A stretch of DNA of 64,000 bases from Pseudomonadota bacterium. Lineage in GTDB: Bacteria > Desulfobacterota > Desulfovibrionia > Desulfovibrionales > Desulfovibrionaceae. Positions 8,501 to 17,496 of the stretch are shown piece by piece. Both the position numbers and the translations under genes were made by a program. The DNA lies in the NCBI GenBank assembly GCA_023411815.1, contig JAEYOJ010000127.1, forward strand, positions 1 to 64,000. Reading direction: 5' to 3'. The notes beneath the pieces are model-generated. The model was not told where the DNA came from. It was given only the letters and a program-made list of their open reading frames with translations, and did not search any database. The first letter of the stretch is position 1. Each line of letters opens with the position of its first letter.

Positions 8501-10726
8501 TCAGCGCTTGAGCATGGTGCGCTTGATGTTCTGCAGGCGCTTGATGAAGTTCTTGGAGATGAAGTCGTTATCCTCGCGGCTTTCCACCACATGCGGAGTA
8601 ATGAAAATGAGCAGCTCCCGATTTTCGAAGCTCTTGAGTTCATAGCCGAAGAGATATTTGAGCAGAGGAATGCGTTGCACAAACGGCACGTTGTTATCGT
8701 TATTGGTATTGTTCTGCTCCATGAGGCCGCCGATGACGATGGTCTGTTCATCATTGACCACCACGGTGGTCGTGGCCAACCGCTTGCGGAACAGGGGCGA
8801 ATTGATGGATCCCACCGAGTTGGCCTCAATGGAGCTGATCTCCTGGCTGATATCCATGCGCACCAGGCCGCGTTCGTTGATGTGCGGGGTGACCGAGAGC
8901 AGGATGCCTGTGTTGCGGTACTGGATGTTCTGCTGCACCGAGGAGACGTTGGTTGGATCAGTGGTGTCGATCGTCTGGGTCGTCTGGGTGAGGATGGGCA
9001 CTTCCTGGCCGACGTCGATCTTGGCCTCGCTATGGTTGGAGGACAGGATGTGCGGCGAGGACAGGATCTGCGTACGATTCTTGGTGGCAAGGGCTCTCAG
9101 AGTCGAGCGCAGGCGGTTGCCGTCCACGAGTGTTACGGCCAGGCCGGTGTTGAGAGTGGAGGGGGTGTTGCTCAGGCTGAAGTCGATGCTGGCGTTGCCG
9201 ACCATGTCCAGCAGGTAGCGCCAGTCGATGCCCAACTGGGTTTCGTCTGTCAGGGAGACCTCGGCGATGATGACCTCGATGAGCACCTGCTTGGGGTAGA
9301 TGTCCAGTTTTTCGATGACCGAGAGCACGGTCCGGTAATCGTCGGCGTTGGCCCGCGTTAGGATGGAATTCGTCGTGGTGTCCACGACGAAGACGACCTC
9401 TCCGGTCAGCTCTCCTGTTATGTTGGCGTTGCGCTGGCTGGCCTGCGGGGCCTCGCGCTGCTGGGCGATCTGCTGGCCGATGGGGGCCTGGCCCTGGCCG
9501 GGCTGCTGCTCCTGCTGGGCCGGTGTCCGCTGGGTCCGCTCCGCCTGGTTGGCCTGTTCCTGCTGCCGGGCGGCCGCGGGCGTCCGGTTTTCGGCCTGCC
9601 TGGCGAAGACGCCCTCCAGCGATTTGACGATCTCCGCCGCATCGCCGTTCTGAACGTAGTAGACGAAGATGTTTTCGGCCCGTCCGGCCCTGACGACCTG
9701 CGGAATGTCCTGGTCCAGCTCCTCGATCCAGACGTCCATGAATTCCAGCATGTTGGGTGTCCTGGCCACCACAAGGACCATGTTGAGCCGCTCCATGGCC
9801 AGGAAGGACAGATTCTGCGGCCCCTTGGGCGTGTTGATGCCCGTGCTCAGGGCAAGGTCCTGCAGGTCCTGGACCATGTCGGCTGCGGGCACGTAGCGCA
9901 GGGTGTACACGCGCATGATCGTGTCGGCGAAGACGCTCACGTCGAAGAGATTGATGATCTGCTCGATCTTGAGCAGGGAGTGGGGAAAGTCGCACACCAG
10001 CAGCAGGCCCCGCAGGTCATTGGCGTAGACCAGCGCGCCCTTGGACAGAAAGGGTTTGATGACGTTCATCATTTCGGCCGCCGGCATGTAGTCGAGCTTG
10101 AAGGCGCGCACGGTTTGTCCCCGCGTGGGCGAGCGGCCCTCGCCGGCCAGGAAGACGCCTTCCAGTGGCGCCAGGGCTGGCGCTTCGGACAGAGGCACCA
10201 CCTGCAACAGATCGCCGTCACGCAGCATGATTGCGCCGTTCATGCGTAACAGGGCCTGGAGCATCTCCTCGATCTGCACGCGGGTCAGGTTGTCGGAAAC
10301 GTGCACGGATACGCTGCCCTTGACCCCCGGGTGCAGGATGTAGTTGGCCCCGAGCAGGTTCAGAATCTGACGCGTCACCTCCGCCAGGTCGGCGTTCAGG
10401 TAGTCGAAGGCCACCTGCTGGCCGCCGTCGCCCTCCTCGGGCATGCCCTTGACCCGAGTTGCCCGCCGGGCCTCGCCGGAGAGGACCTTGTCCAGCCGCT
10501 GGTTGATGCGGCGGTTGGAGCGCTCGACCTCCGCGAGGACGTCCTCGGCGTCCCGCTGGGTCGCGTCAGGCTGCTGCGGGCCGATTTCGGCCTTGCGGGC
10601 CGCTTGTTCGGGCTCCTTTCGGTCCACGATGCTCCCTACGGGGAGGTATGTCTCGGTGCGGTCGATCTCGGCGCAGGATGAGATGCCGACAGTGATAAAC
10701 AGGAGAATGGCCAAGGCGTGTCGCAT
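8501..10726 (-). CDS. gspD: Type II secretion system secretin GspD (lipoprotein form)
   Basis: Outer-membrane secretin through which folded exoproteins leave, about 741 residues. The N-terminal signal ends in a lipobox (VGISSC), so it is probably lipid-anchored and may not need a pilotin. It has N0 (VAFDYLNADLAEVTRQILNLLG), N1 (FKLDYMPAAEMMNVIKPFLS), N2 (YTLRYVPAADMVQDLQDLA) and an N3 domain split by a Gln-rich insert (about residues 385-440, many Q/A/R/P). The secretin core follows (PKQVLIEVIIAEVSL, VPILTQTTQTID, GILLSVTPHINERG, QTIVIGGLMEQ). ATG 10726 is preferred over 10732 because AAGGG is then at a useful distance. It is the last gene of the operon, 165 bases after gspM. Confidence 0.93.
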   Translation of the reverse strand: MRHALAILLFITVGISSCAEIDRTETYLPVGSIVDRKEPEQAARKAEIGPQQPDATQRDAEDVLAEVERSNRRINQRLDKVLSGEARRATRVKGMPEEGDGGQQVAFDYLNADLAEVTRQILNLLGANYILHPGVKGSVSVHVSDNLTRVQIEEMLQALLRMNGAIMLRDGDLLQVVPLSEAPALAPLEGVFLAGEGRSPTRGQTVRAFKLDYMPAAEMMNVIKPFLSKGALVYANDLRGLLLVCDFPHSLLKIEQIINLFDVSVFADTIMRVYTLRYVPAADMVQDLQDLALSTGINTPKGPQNLSFLAMERLNMVLVVARTPNMLEFMDVWIEELDQDIPQVVRAGRAENIFVYYVQNGDAAEIVKSLEGVFARQAENRTPAAARQQEQANQAERTQRTPAQQEQQPGQGQAPIGQQIAQQREAPQASQRNANITGELTGEVVFVVDTTTNSILTRANADDYRTVLSVIEKLDIYPKQVLIEVIIAEVSLTDETQLGIDWRYLLDMVGNASIDFSLSNTPSTLNTGLAVTLVDGNRLRSTLRALATKNRTQILSSPHILSSNHSEAKIDVGQEVPILTQTTQTIDTTDPTNVSSVQQNIQYRNTGILLSVTPHINERGLVRMDISQEISSIEANSVGSINSPLFRKRLATTTVVVNDEQTIVIGGLMEQNNTNNDNNVPFVQRIPLLKYLFGYELKSFENRELLIFITPHVVESREDNDFISKNFIKRLQNIKRTMLKR

Positions 10727-10891
10727 GTGCATCCCTTATCGCTCGTGGCGCGACGCCCTCGATGGACGGGAGGACGTCAGTTCGTTGCGCCGGTCCGCTC
10801 CCCGACCCACGCTGGTCGAGGAAGGTCCGGGATGCCGCCATTATTACCTGTTTAGCGAGGTTAATGGCAAGTCATGGATGAATAATCGGGT

Positions 10892-11458
10892 TCACTGGCT
10901 GGTCAGCGCGGCAAGTCGGGCGTCGAAGTAGAAGTAGCGTTCCTCGCGTGAGCTGATCTGCTTGATCTCGAGTTGCTCGAACCACATGCTCTGCGGGCTT
11001 TGCTGCACGGCCAGGATGAAATCGCGGATGGCCCCGATCTCTCCCCGTGCGTTGATGCTCAGGTTAAGCACCGTCAAGTTGTCGCGATTGGTCTTGGGCA
11101 GTATCTTGGTGGCCCGGATGTTGATCCGTGCATCCTGGCCCATCTGGGTGATCATGCTTTGGAAGCGGGCCTCGGCCAGCGGCAGCGTGCGGCCGGTTAT
11201 GAAGCGCTGGGAAACGAGCGTTTCGCGGAAACCGGTCAGGGCTTGGTGCAGCCCCTCGTACTGCTCCCGGTTGGCCGCCAGGCGCGACAGCTTCTCATAC
11301 TTGACCTGGCGCAGTTCAATGGCCGAGCGCAACTCCTGCATGTAGCCGTCGTACCAGCTCCAGACATAGTAGATGCTGGTGATAGCGAGCAGTGCCGCGG
11401 CGACTCCCAAGAGCGCGTTCCTGCGCCTTGTCGCGGACAGCGTGGCAATCTGTTCCAT
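10892..11458 (-). CDS. gspM: GspM-like T2SS inner-membrane protein
   Basis: A 188-residue bitopic protein with a short cytoplasmic start, one membrane helix (NALLGVAAALLAITSIYYVWSW), a coiled-coil-like stretch (SAIELRQVKYEKLSRLAANREQYEG) and a periplasmic ferredoxin-like fold as in GspM/PilO. In the T2SS it is the partner of GspL in the assembly platform. The assignment rests on topology, size and position (three bases after gspL, before gspD) more than on conserved residues, which are few in this family. Confidence 0.7.
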   Translation of the reverse strand: MEQIATLSATRRRNALLGVAAALLAITSIYYVWSWYDGYMQELRSAIELRQVKYEKLSRLAANREQYEGLHQALTGFRETLVSQRFITGRTLPLAEARFQSMITQMGQDARINIRATKILPKTNRDNLTVLNLSINARGEIGAIRDFILAVQQSPQSMWFEQLEIKQISSREERYFYFDARLAALTSQ

Positions 11459-11461
11459 GCT

Positions 11462-12793
11462 CTAGCCTCCTTGCGCCGGCTGACGCTCCAGCCCGGCCAA
11501 TACCTTGAACAGCTCCCTGTCGCCCCGCTTGGTAACGGGCGAGTCGAAGCGGGCCTCCTTGAACAGCGACGAAGACTCCACGTGCTCGATGACCGTGGTG
11601 GCCGAGGCAGCGGTGCCGCGCAGCTCGATACGCTCGCGGTCCATGACCAGCGTGGTCAGCCAGACGTCAGTCGGCAGGATCTCGGTCAGCTCGCGCAGCA
11701 CCTCGGCCGGCCTGGGGGTGTTACCCTGCACGCCGGCCAGCTGGCGCAGCTCGGCCACGATGCGCTTGTTCTCGGTCTGCATGCGCGTAAGCTCGTCGGT
11801 CGTGGCGCTGATCTGCGTGATCATGGCCTCGAGCTTGCCGAGCTTTGCATTCAAGCCGGCCAAGTGGGCCATGGGGATGCTCGACACAGCCAGCAGGACC
11901 AGCAGCAGTGCGGCGGCCTGGACCCAGAAGGAGATGCGCTTGCGCCGCAGGACGGACTCCGGTACCAGCCCGATCTGGTAGGGAGAGTCGTTCAGCCCCT
12001 TGCCGGGGTTCCCGGGGAGCTGGCCCAGCATGGTCAGGGCATCGGGAGGCAGCGAAAGGGTCGAGGCCGCCTCGCCCGCCTCCATTTGCATCTCCCACAG
12101 GAAATGGCAGCAGTCGCCGGGCAGGGGCGCGTTGACCATGGCCGGCCGGGTGCGACTCAGGAAGGCGGCTCCCGCCTCGGGGTTGCGTGCCAGATCCCAG
12201 GCCGAGAAGATGATCCGGCCGTCTTTCCAGCCCAGCACCTCGGTTTCATCCGCCCCGCCGGATATGTAGAAGCCGTTCTGCGCATGCAGGCGGGCCACCA
12301 GGGCCAGGGAGGGCAGCACGGCCGAAACGGCTATGCCCGCCGCCGCGGCTGTTTCCAGCAGCGGGGCCAGCTCGTCCTTGGGCACCACGGTGGCGCGCAC
12401 GAGGAGCTGCTCGCTCGAGGGCTGGCTGTCGTGGCGCACGTACGTGGACTCCAGGTCGAAGGGCACATGGCGCAGGAGCGCGTAGTGCACGGCCTGGTCG
12501 AGGTTGTCGGCTGCGGCCTGCGGCAGGCTGAAATCCACGAAGGTGAAGTAGCGCAGGGGCAGGCCCAGGTACCAGGAGTCGTCGGCGCCGGGATGGAATT
12601 CGGCCGTGATGCGCGCCAAAATTCTGGCCAGGGCATCTTCTCCCGTCCCTCCCGCCTCGTTCAGCAGGTAGGCCTTCCTGTCCAGGAGCTTGCCCCGGCT
12701 CCAGGGCGTGTATCCGTAGCGGTAGAGCAGGATCCGATCGGGCAGGAGCAGCAGGAACACGTCCACCGGCCAGAGGGATGCGATCTTCTTCAT
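11462..12793 (-). CDS. gspL: GspL/PilN-like T2SS assembly-platform protein
   Basis: 443 residues. The N-terminal half has the actin-like (PilM/GspL cytoplasmic) layout that contacts GspE. A single membrane helix lies near residue 280 (ISFWVQAAALLLVLLAVSSI). It is followed by a coiled coil (LNAKLGKLEAMITQISATTDEL) and a PilN-type periplasmic domain (VLRELTEILPTDVWLTTLVMDRERIELRGTA). It is joined to gspM by a three-base gap and follows gspK by 19 bases. Family membership comes from architecture and context; individual motifs are weak. Confidence 0.75.
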   Translation of the reverse strand: MKKIASLWPVDVFLLLLPDRILLYRYGYTPWSRGKLLDRKAYLLNEAGGTGEDALARILARITAEFHPGADDSWYLGLPLRYFTFVDFSLPQAAADNLDQAVHYALLRHVPFDLESTYVRHDSQPSSEQLLVRATVVPKDELAPLLETAAAAGIAVSAVLPSLALVARLHAQNGFYISGGADETEVLGWKDGRIIFSAWDLARNPEAGAAFLSRTRPAMVNAPLPGDCCHFLWEMQMEAGEAASTLSLPPDALTMLGQLPGNPGKGLNDSPYQIGLVPESVLRRKRISFWVQAAALLLVLLAVSSIPMAHLAGLNAKLGKLEAMITQISATTDELTRMQTENKRIVAELRQLAGVQGNTPRPAEVLRELTEILPTDVWLTTLVMDRERIELRGTAASATTVIEHVESSSLFKEARFDSPVTKRGDRELFKVLAGLERQPAQGG

Positions 12794-12812
12794 GAGGGTA
12801 TGCCTTCGGAGG

Positions 12813-13769
12813 TCATGACGCTGCCCGGCGGATCAGGCTGCCGAGCCTGTCATCGGGCAGGATGCGGGCCGCCTCCAGATAAACGGTTTTGGGTGGCACG
12901 ATGTCGAAGTGCTGGCGCAGGATGGCCATGGCTTCGACCGACAGCACGTCGGCCAAATCCGCCAGGCGGGTGATCGGCGCGGCCTTGCGGATCGTTTCCA
13001 GCTCCGCCAGCGTCTCGGGGCTCAGACCCTTGATTATCAGGAATGCCCTGGGCGAGGCGGAGTTGATGTCCAGCTTGTCCTCGCTTCCGCCCACGTCCAG
13101 CAGTTCGCTCAGACCGGGCCGTTCGGCCGTGCCGTAGTACAGCTCCGGGGTGACGCCCTTGACGAGCAGCAGTTCCTCGATGCTCTCCAGGGGGCCGTCC
13201 TTGCACAGGTAGGGAGTGTCCAGGCTCTGGTAGTAGTCGTTTTCGGCTCCGCCGATACCGAAGTTGGTGTCCTCGTCGATCCAGTCGGCAATGGAGTTGG
13301 CCAGAGCCGTGATCTCCGCCGAGCTTTCCATCCCGCAGGCCGCCAGGATCGATTCCCAGCGGGCGTAGTCCAGGCTGTTGACGTCGAGCTTGCCCGTGTT
13401 CCCCACCAGGCGCACGGCCATGTTCGTGTCCTCCAGCCGAATGCGGTAGGCCTCGTGGCGGGGCCACCAGAGTCCGAGGGATTTCTCGCTAACGGATTCG
13501 ATCTCGTCCTTGCGCGCCAGCAGGTGCTGGTTGAGCTTGTACTTGCGCAGTTCGTGCTCGCCTTTGGCCAGGGCCGACTGGAGCAGGTAGGCTTGGCGGG
13601 CCGACGTGAGCGCGTGCAGGGCCTCCTGGCCCTGGAGGCGCGCCATGGTGGCGTAACCCGTGGCGATGGCCGCCAGTATGGCCGTGACCCACAGCACGGC
13701 CACCAGGGCGAACCCTTCCGGAGTGCGTCCGCGTGCGGCTCGATCCATGGACGGTGCGCGCGCGCTCAT
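12813..13769 (-). CDS. gspK: Type II secretion minor pseudopilin GspK
   Basis: Large minor pseudopilin at the pseudopilus tip, 318 residues. The N-terminus has the prepilin helix (EGFALVAVLWVTAILAAIATGYATMARLQ) with Gly at the cleavage site, but without the Glu5 found in other pseudopilins, as is usual for GspK. The large inserted domain includes NSLDYARWESIL and SIADWIDEDTN, and a helix-hairpin-helix-like stretch (SASPRAFLIIKGLSPETLAELETI) lies near the end. The start overlaps the gspJ stop (ATGA). Confidence 0.9.
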   Translation of the reverse strand: MSARAPSMDRAARGRTPEGFALVAVLWVTAILAAIATGYATMARLQGQEALHALTSARQAYLLQSALAKGEHELRKYKLNQHLLARKDEIESVSEKSLGLWWPRHEAYRIRLEDTNMAVRLVGNTGKLDVNSLDYARWESILAACGMESSAEITALANSIADWIDEDTNFGIGGAENDYYQSLDTPYLCKDGPLESIEELLLVKGVTPELYYGTAERPGLSELLDVGGSEDKLDINSASPRAFLIIKGLSPETLAELETIRKAAPITRLADLADVLSVEAMAILRQHFDIVPPKTVYLEAARILPDDRLGSLIRRAAS

Positions 13770-14587
13770 TGCGTCGATCCTCCGTTCATGGCCAGCGCCC
13801 TGAACACCTGCCCGTCTAGCGTGTACTCGAGCTGCGTCACGGCCGGAAGGGACTGTCTGGCCCAGCCCTCCTCGGGCAGAGGGCGGCTGGCGGCAAAGGG
13901 GTTTTCATTCTGATCCTCGGGCAGCACGGTCGATCCAGGCGAGAAGCTGAAGGCCGCCTCGCCGAGATTGTCCAGGAGCAGGTACGAGCGTTCGCGCAGG
14001 CTTTCGGGCGGAAGCCAGGAGGCCCTCGTATCGCCCGTGCTCGTGGCGAACTCATGCAGGGCCTGGAAATATGTCTCGTCGGGGTAGGACGACTTGTAGA
14101 GATACAGGGCCTGCCCTACCTGCCGGCCAGGCCTGGAGCCGGATTCGGGCGCCAGGAAGAGACAGGCGAAGAACAACCCGTGGTCCGCGCGATCCGACGC
14201 GCCGAGTCCGCCGGTGGTTACGTAGAAGACGGTTCTTCTGGCGCCGGCGAAGGCGAAGTCGCGGCCCTGCTCCCAGTTGAGGGTGTAGGGCCGCAGGCCG
14301 CGGAAATCGTCCGCCAGCAGCCTGCTCACGGTTTCCTGGCGCTGCTTGGGCGAATTGCCGTCGCCCGCCCGGGTCCAGACCGAGGACGCGGTGGAAAAGG
14401 CCATGTAGAGCACGAGCATGAGCAGGGAGAGGATGGTCAGGGATATGACCACCTCCAGTAGCGTGAAGCCGGCACGGGCGCGAATGGCCACGGGGCGCGG
14501 GCGGCCTCCGATCTGGCGAACCTTCCCCCAGTCCCTCCGGTCCCCACAGACTCCGGCATGCATGGCGATGTGCGTCCTGCGTCTCAT
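13766..14587 (-). CDS. gspJ: Type II secretion minor pseudopilin GspJ
   Basis: 273-residue minor pseudopilin. The prepilin peptidase site is ARAG|FTLLEV with Glu at +5, followed by a hydrophobic helix (VISLTILSLLMLVLYMAFSTA). The leader before the site is unusually long (about 39 residues), because translation is read from ATG 14587, which overlaps the gspI stop (ATGA). A later in-frame start would give a shorter leader, but none has a better ribosome site. The mature part has the GspJ layout (RLLADDFRGLRPYTL, LLLDNLGEAAFSF). Confidence 0.88.
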   Translation of the reverse strand: MRRRTHIAMHAGVCGDRRDWGKVRQIGGRPRPVAIRARAGFTLLEVVISLTILSLLMLVLYMAFSTASSVWTRAGDGNSPKQRQETVSRLLADDFRGLRPYTLNWEQGRDFAFAGARRTVFYVTTGGLGASDRADHGLFFACLFLAPESGSRPGRQVGQALYLYKSSYPDETYFQALHEFATSTGDTRASWLPPESLRERSYLLLDNLGEAAFSFSPGSTVLPEDQNENPFAASRPLPEEGWARQSLPAVTQLEYTLDGQVFRALAMNGGSTQ

Positions 14588-15129
14588 CCCCGTCCCGCCT
14601 CCCGCTCTTCGGCCGGGGGCAATTCCACCAGCGCGGGCCGCTCGCCGTCGGCAAGCTCCCGCACATGGTCGTTCTTGAAGTCGTCGCTGAAGTAGCCCGG
14701 CTCGTAGTCGCGGTAGAGGGCAAGCTGCACCTTGCGTCCGCCCCTTGCCGTGAAGTCGAGCACGAACCTGTACAGCTCCGAAGGGGTGCGCACGGAGAGC
14801 AGCTCTTCCCCGGTGCGCGCGTCGGCGTCCAGGGGCGCGGGCACGTCCACGGCGTACAGGCTCAGGTTCCAGGCGCGGCCTTCGGCCTCGCCGCTCCAGG
14901 GGTACCTGCTTTCGCGCACGTCCATGGCCATGAGCTGGTCGAAGAGCATGCGCGCCTCCACCACGGCCTCGGACATCTGGCGGCTGCGCACCTCCAGGCG
15001 AAGGCTCCCGGACAGGAGCTGGAAGAAGACCGTGACCGTCAGGCCAACGATGACCGCGGCCACGAGGACCTCCATGAGCGTGAAACCGGCCTGGGCGGAA
15101 ACGCCGGTCCTGCCGCGCGCGGAGGACAT
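14584..15129 (-). CDS. gspI: Type II secretion minor pseudopilin GspI
   Basis: 181-residue minor pseudopilin with the processing site AQAG|FTLMEV (Glu at +5) and helix LVAAVIVGLTVTVFFQLLSGSL. GspI nucleates the tip complex with GspJ and GspK. Its start shares one base with the gspH stop (TGATG), and its stop overlaps the gspJ start. The function call rests on gene order H-I-J-K together with size. Confidence 0.87.
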   Translation of the reverse strand: MSSARGRTGVSAQAGFTLMEVLVAAVIVGLTVTVFFQLLSGSLRLEVRSRQMSEAVVEARMLFDQLMAMDVRESRYPWSGEAEGRAWNLSLYAVDVPAPLDADARTGEELLSVRTPSELYRFVLDFTARGGRKVQLALYRDYEPGYFSDDFKNDHVRELADGERPALVELPPAEEREAGRG

Positions 15130-15692
15130 CAGGCCGCTCCCTGGGGCTGCATTTCCAGGCGCACCCAGCCGAAGACCGGGTCCAGGCTCAGGTGCAGTTC
15201 CCGCCTGCCCGCATACAGCAGCACTCCCGAGCCGTCCGAGGATCCGTCGGGATAGAAGCGCGCCACGGCTACGCCCTCTTCGGATTCCTCCCTGCCGGCG
15301 GATTCCCTCCAGGCCAGTTCCACGCCTTCGGGCAGGCGCAAGCGCTTGCCTCGGGCCTGCTCCACCAGCTCCCGGGTGGCGGGATCGTACAGGCAGGGGT
15401 TCTCGCGTTCGTCCAACAGGGCGAAGCTGCGCGCCGAGCGCAGGAAGCCGTAGACCTGCCTGCCGGCCAGGGTGAGCCGGAAGGCGTCGCTCTGGCGGTA
15501 GGCCATGCCGGCCACGGCCCCGGCCATGAGCGCGATGATGAGTACGACCACGATGACTTCGAGCAGGGTGAAGCCGCCATGCTGCGGGGACCGGGCAGGT
15601 ATGGACGCCCTCCGGCTCCCATGCGGGAGAAAAGTGAGGCGGGGCGATCCGGCCTGGCGGATCGGGCCCAGTTCAGTCCTCACGCCGGACAT
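15129..15692 (-). CDS. gspH: Type II secretion minor pseudopilin GspH
   Basis: 187 residues with the prepilin motif QHGG|FTLLEV and helix VIVVVLIIALMAGAVAGMAYR, followed by the GspH/FimT pattern (YGFLRSARSFALLDE, VARFYPDGSSDGSGVLL). The leader is long (about 39 residues) if ATG 15692 is used. It follows gspG by three bases. Confidence 0.87.
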   Translation of the reverse strand: MSGVRTELGPIRQAGSPRLTFLPHGSRRASIPARSPQHGGFTLLEVIVVVLIIALMAGAVAGMAYRQSDAFRLTLAGRQVYGFLRSARSFALLDERENPCLYDPATRELVEQARGKRLRLPEGVELAWRESAGREESEEGVAVARFYPDGSSDGSGVLLYAGRRELHLSLDPVFGWVRLEMQPQGAA

Positions 15693-15695
15693 GCC

Positions 15696-16139
15696 TCAGT
15701 TCTCCCAGCTCGCCACGTCCTGGTTCTCGCCCTCGCCGCCCTCGGCCTTGTCCGCGCCAAGGGACAGCAGATCGTACTCGCCGTGCTCGCCGGGGCTGCG
15801 GTAGATGTACGGGCTGCCCCACGGGTCGGCGGGCACTTCCTTGCGCAGGTAGGGGCCGTCCCAGGTCTCGATGCCGTCGGGCTGGGTCACCAGCGCCGCC
15901 AGCCCCTGGTCGCTGGAGGGATACTGGCCCACGTCCAGGCGGTACGTATCCAGGGCCGTGCCAAGCACCTCGATCTGCGTGCGGGCCATCTTCTGCTTGG
16001 CCCCGCCCACGCGCTTGAAGAGCTGCGGGCCGACCAGGGCGGCCAGCAGACCGATGATGAAGACCACGATGAGGATCTCGATGAGGGTGAACCCGCCTTG
16101 GCGGGCGCGACGGTGGTTGAGTTCGCCGTGACAATCCAT
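15696..16139 (-). CDS. gspG: Type II secretion major pseudopilin GspG
   Basis: Major pseudopilin that polymerises into the pseudopilus piston, 147 residues, the family's usual size. Processing site is RQGG|FTLIEI with helix LIVVFIIGLLAALVGPQLF. The GspG-specific parts are all present: AKQKMARTQIEVLGTALDTYRLDVGQYPSSDQGLAALV, DPWGSPYIYRSPGEHGEYDLLSLGADK, including the C-terminal calcium-binding loop. It lies 33 bases after gspF. Confidence 0.95.
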   Translation of the reverse strand: MDCHGELNHRRARQGGFTLIEILIVVFIIGLLAALVGPQLFKRVGGAKQKMARTQIEVLGTALDTYRLDVGQYPSSDQGLAALVTQPDGIETWDGPYLRKEVPADPWGSPYIYRSPGEHGEYDLLSLGADKAEGGEGENQDVASWEN

Positions 16140-16172
16140 ATTGCAACCTCTCTATCTTGATTTCCGCGCCGA

Positions 16173-17495
16173 TCAGACGCCGATTTCGTTGATGCTGAAA
16201 ATAGCCAGCATGATGGATACGACCATGATGCCGATGACCAGGCCGAGCACGAGGATGACGGCCGGTTCGAAGATGGACGTGAAGGACTTGATGCTCGCGC
16301 GCAGTTCCTTGCCGTAGACGTCGGCCACCTTGTGCAGCATGGCGTCCAGCCGGCCGGTCTGTTCGCCCACGCCGATCATATGCACGGCCAGGGACGGCAT
16401 GTACTCGATGGAGGCCAGCGAGCGCGACAGGGGCACGCCCTGCTTGATGTCCTCGATGATCTGGCCCATGCGGCCCTTGAGGTCGCTGTTCTGGACCACG
16501 CCGCGCACGATGTTCAGCGAAGCCAGGATGGACACTCCGTTGGAGAGCAGGGTGCCCAGCGTGCGCGCAAGGCGCGCCACCTCGACGCGCACCATGATGG
16601 AGCCCACTAGCGGCGCGCGCAGCTTGAAACGATCGAAGGCCAGGCGGCCGGCCGGCGTGCGCGCCCAGGAGCGGAAGCCCAGCGCGGCGAGGAGCGCGGC
16701 CAGGAGCAGGGCCCACCACCAGCCGCGCAGGAAGGCCCCGGCCGCGAGCATGATCTGCGTGGGCAGGGGCACAGCCGCGCCCAGGTCGTCGAAGATGGTG
16801 GCGAAGCGCGGCAGGACCACGGTGAGCAGCACGAACACGGACACGGCCGAGGTCAGCGACAGAATGGCCGGGTAGATCATGGACGAGACGAGGTACTCGC
16901 GTACCTCCTGCACGTTGTTGAGGTAGTCCGTGAGCTTGTCCAGCACCGCCTCCAGGATGCCGCCTTTTTCGCCGGCCGTGACCATGCTCACGAAGATCGG
17001 CGGAAAGACCCCGGAATGCTGCGCCAGGGCGTCGCCAAGGGAGCTGCCCTCGCGGATGCGCTCGTGTATGTCGCCCACCACCTTGCGGAAGGCCCGCCCT
17101 TCGGTGAGCTCGGTGATGATGAACAGGCTCTTGTCCAGGGCGATGCCCGCGGACAGGAGCATGGACAGGTTCTCGGCAAAGGCGATGAGCGCCTTGTTGC
17201 GCACCCGGCCGAGGCGCGGCGCCCTCCCGGCGCGGATTGCCCGGGGCATGCCCGGAATGGCCACGACCTTGCGCCGGCCGCGACGAGGCCGGGTCCGCTC
17301 CGCGCCGGCTGGCGGGGCGATCTCCAGGGGCACCAGGCCCTTCTGCTGCAGCGCCAAGGCCACCTGGCGCTCGCTCTCGCCGCTCATGGTCCCGGTGGAG
17401 ACCCGGCCGTCACCGGCCACGGCCCGATAGGAATATTCCTGCGGGGCCGACGACCGGAGCGTTTCGTCCATGGCCATGCGCATGGCTTCCCGCAC
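16173..17495 (-). CDS. gspF: Type II secretion inner-membrane protein GspF
   Basis: Polytopic platform protein, about 440 residues, with two T2SSF repeats: FAENLSMLLSAGIALDKSL / MVTAGEKGGILEAVLDKLTDYL and ARTLGTLLSNGVSILASLNIV / MIGVGEQTGRLDAMLHKVADVY. Membrane helices lie near ILSLTSAVSVFVLLTVVLP, WWWALLLAALLAAL and FEPAVILVLGLVIGIMVVSIMLAIF. GTG 17495, directly after the gspE stop and with GGGAGG five bases upstream, is the best start. Confidence 0.94.
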   Translation of the reverse strand: MREAMRMAMDETLRSSAPQEYSYRAVAGDGRVSTGTMSGESERQVALALQQKGLVPLEIAPPAGAERTRPRRGRRKVVAIPGMPRAIRAGRAPRLGRVRNKALIAFAENLSMLLSAGIALDKSLFIITELTEGRAFRKVVGDIHERIREGSSLGDALAQHSGVFPPIFVSMVTAGEKGGILEAVLDKLTDYLNNVQEVREYLVSSMIYPAILSLTSAVSVFVLLTVVLPRFATIFDDLGAAVPLPTQIMLAAGAFLRGWWWALLLAALLAALGFRSWARTPAGRLAFDRFKLRAPLVGSIMVRVEVARLARTLGTLLSNGVSILASLNIVRGVVQNSDLKGRMGQIIEDIKQGVPLSRSLASIEYMPSLAVHMIGVGEQTGRLDAMLHKVADVYGKELRASIKSFTSIFEPAVILVLGLVIGIMVVSIMLAIFSINEIGV

Positions 17496-17496
17496 C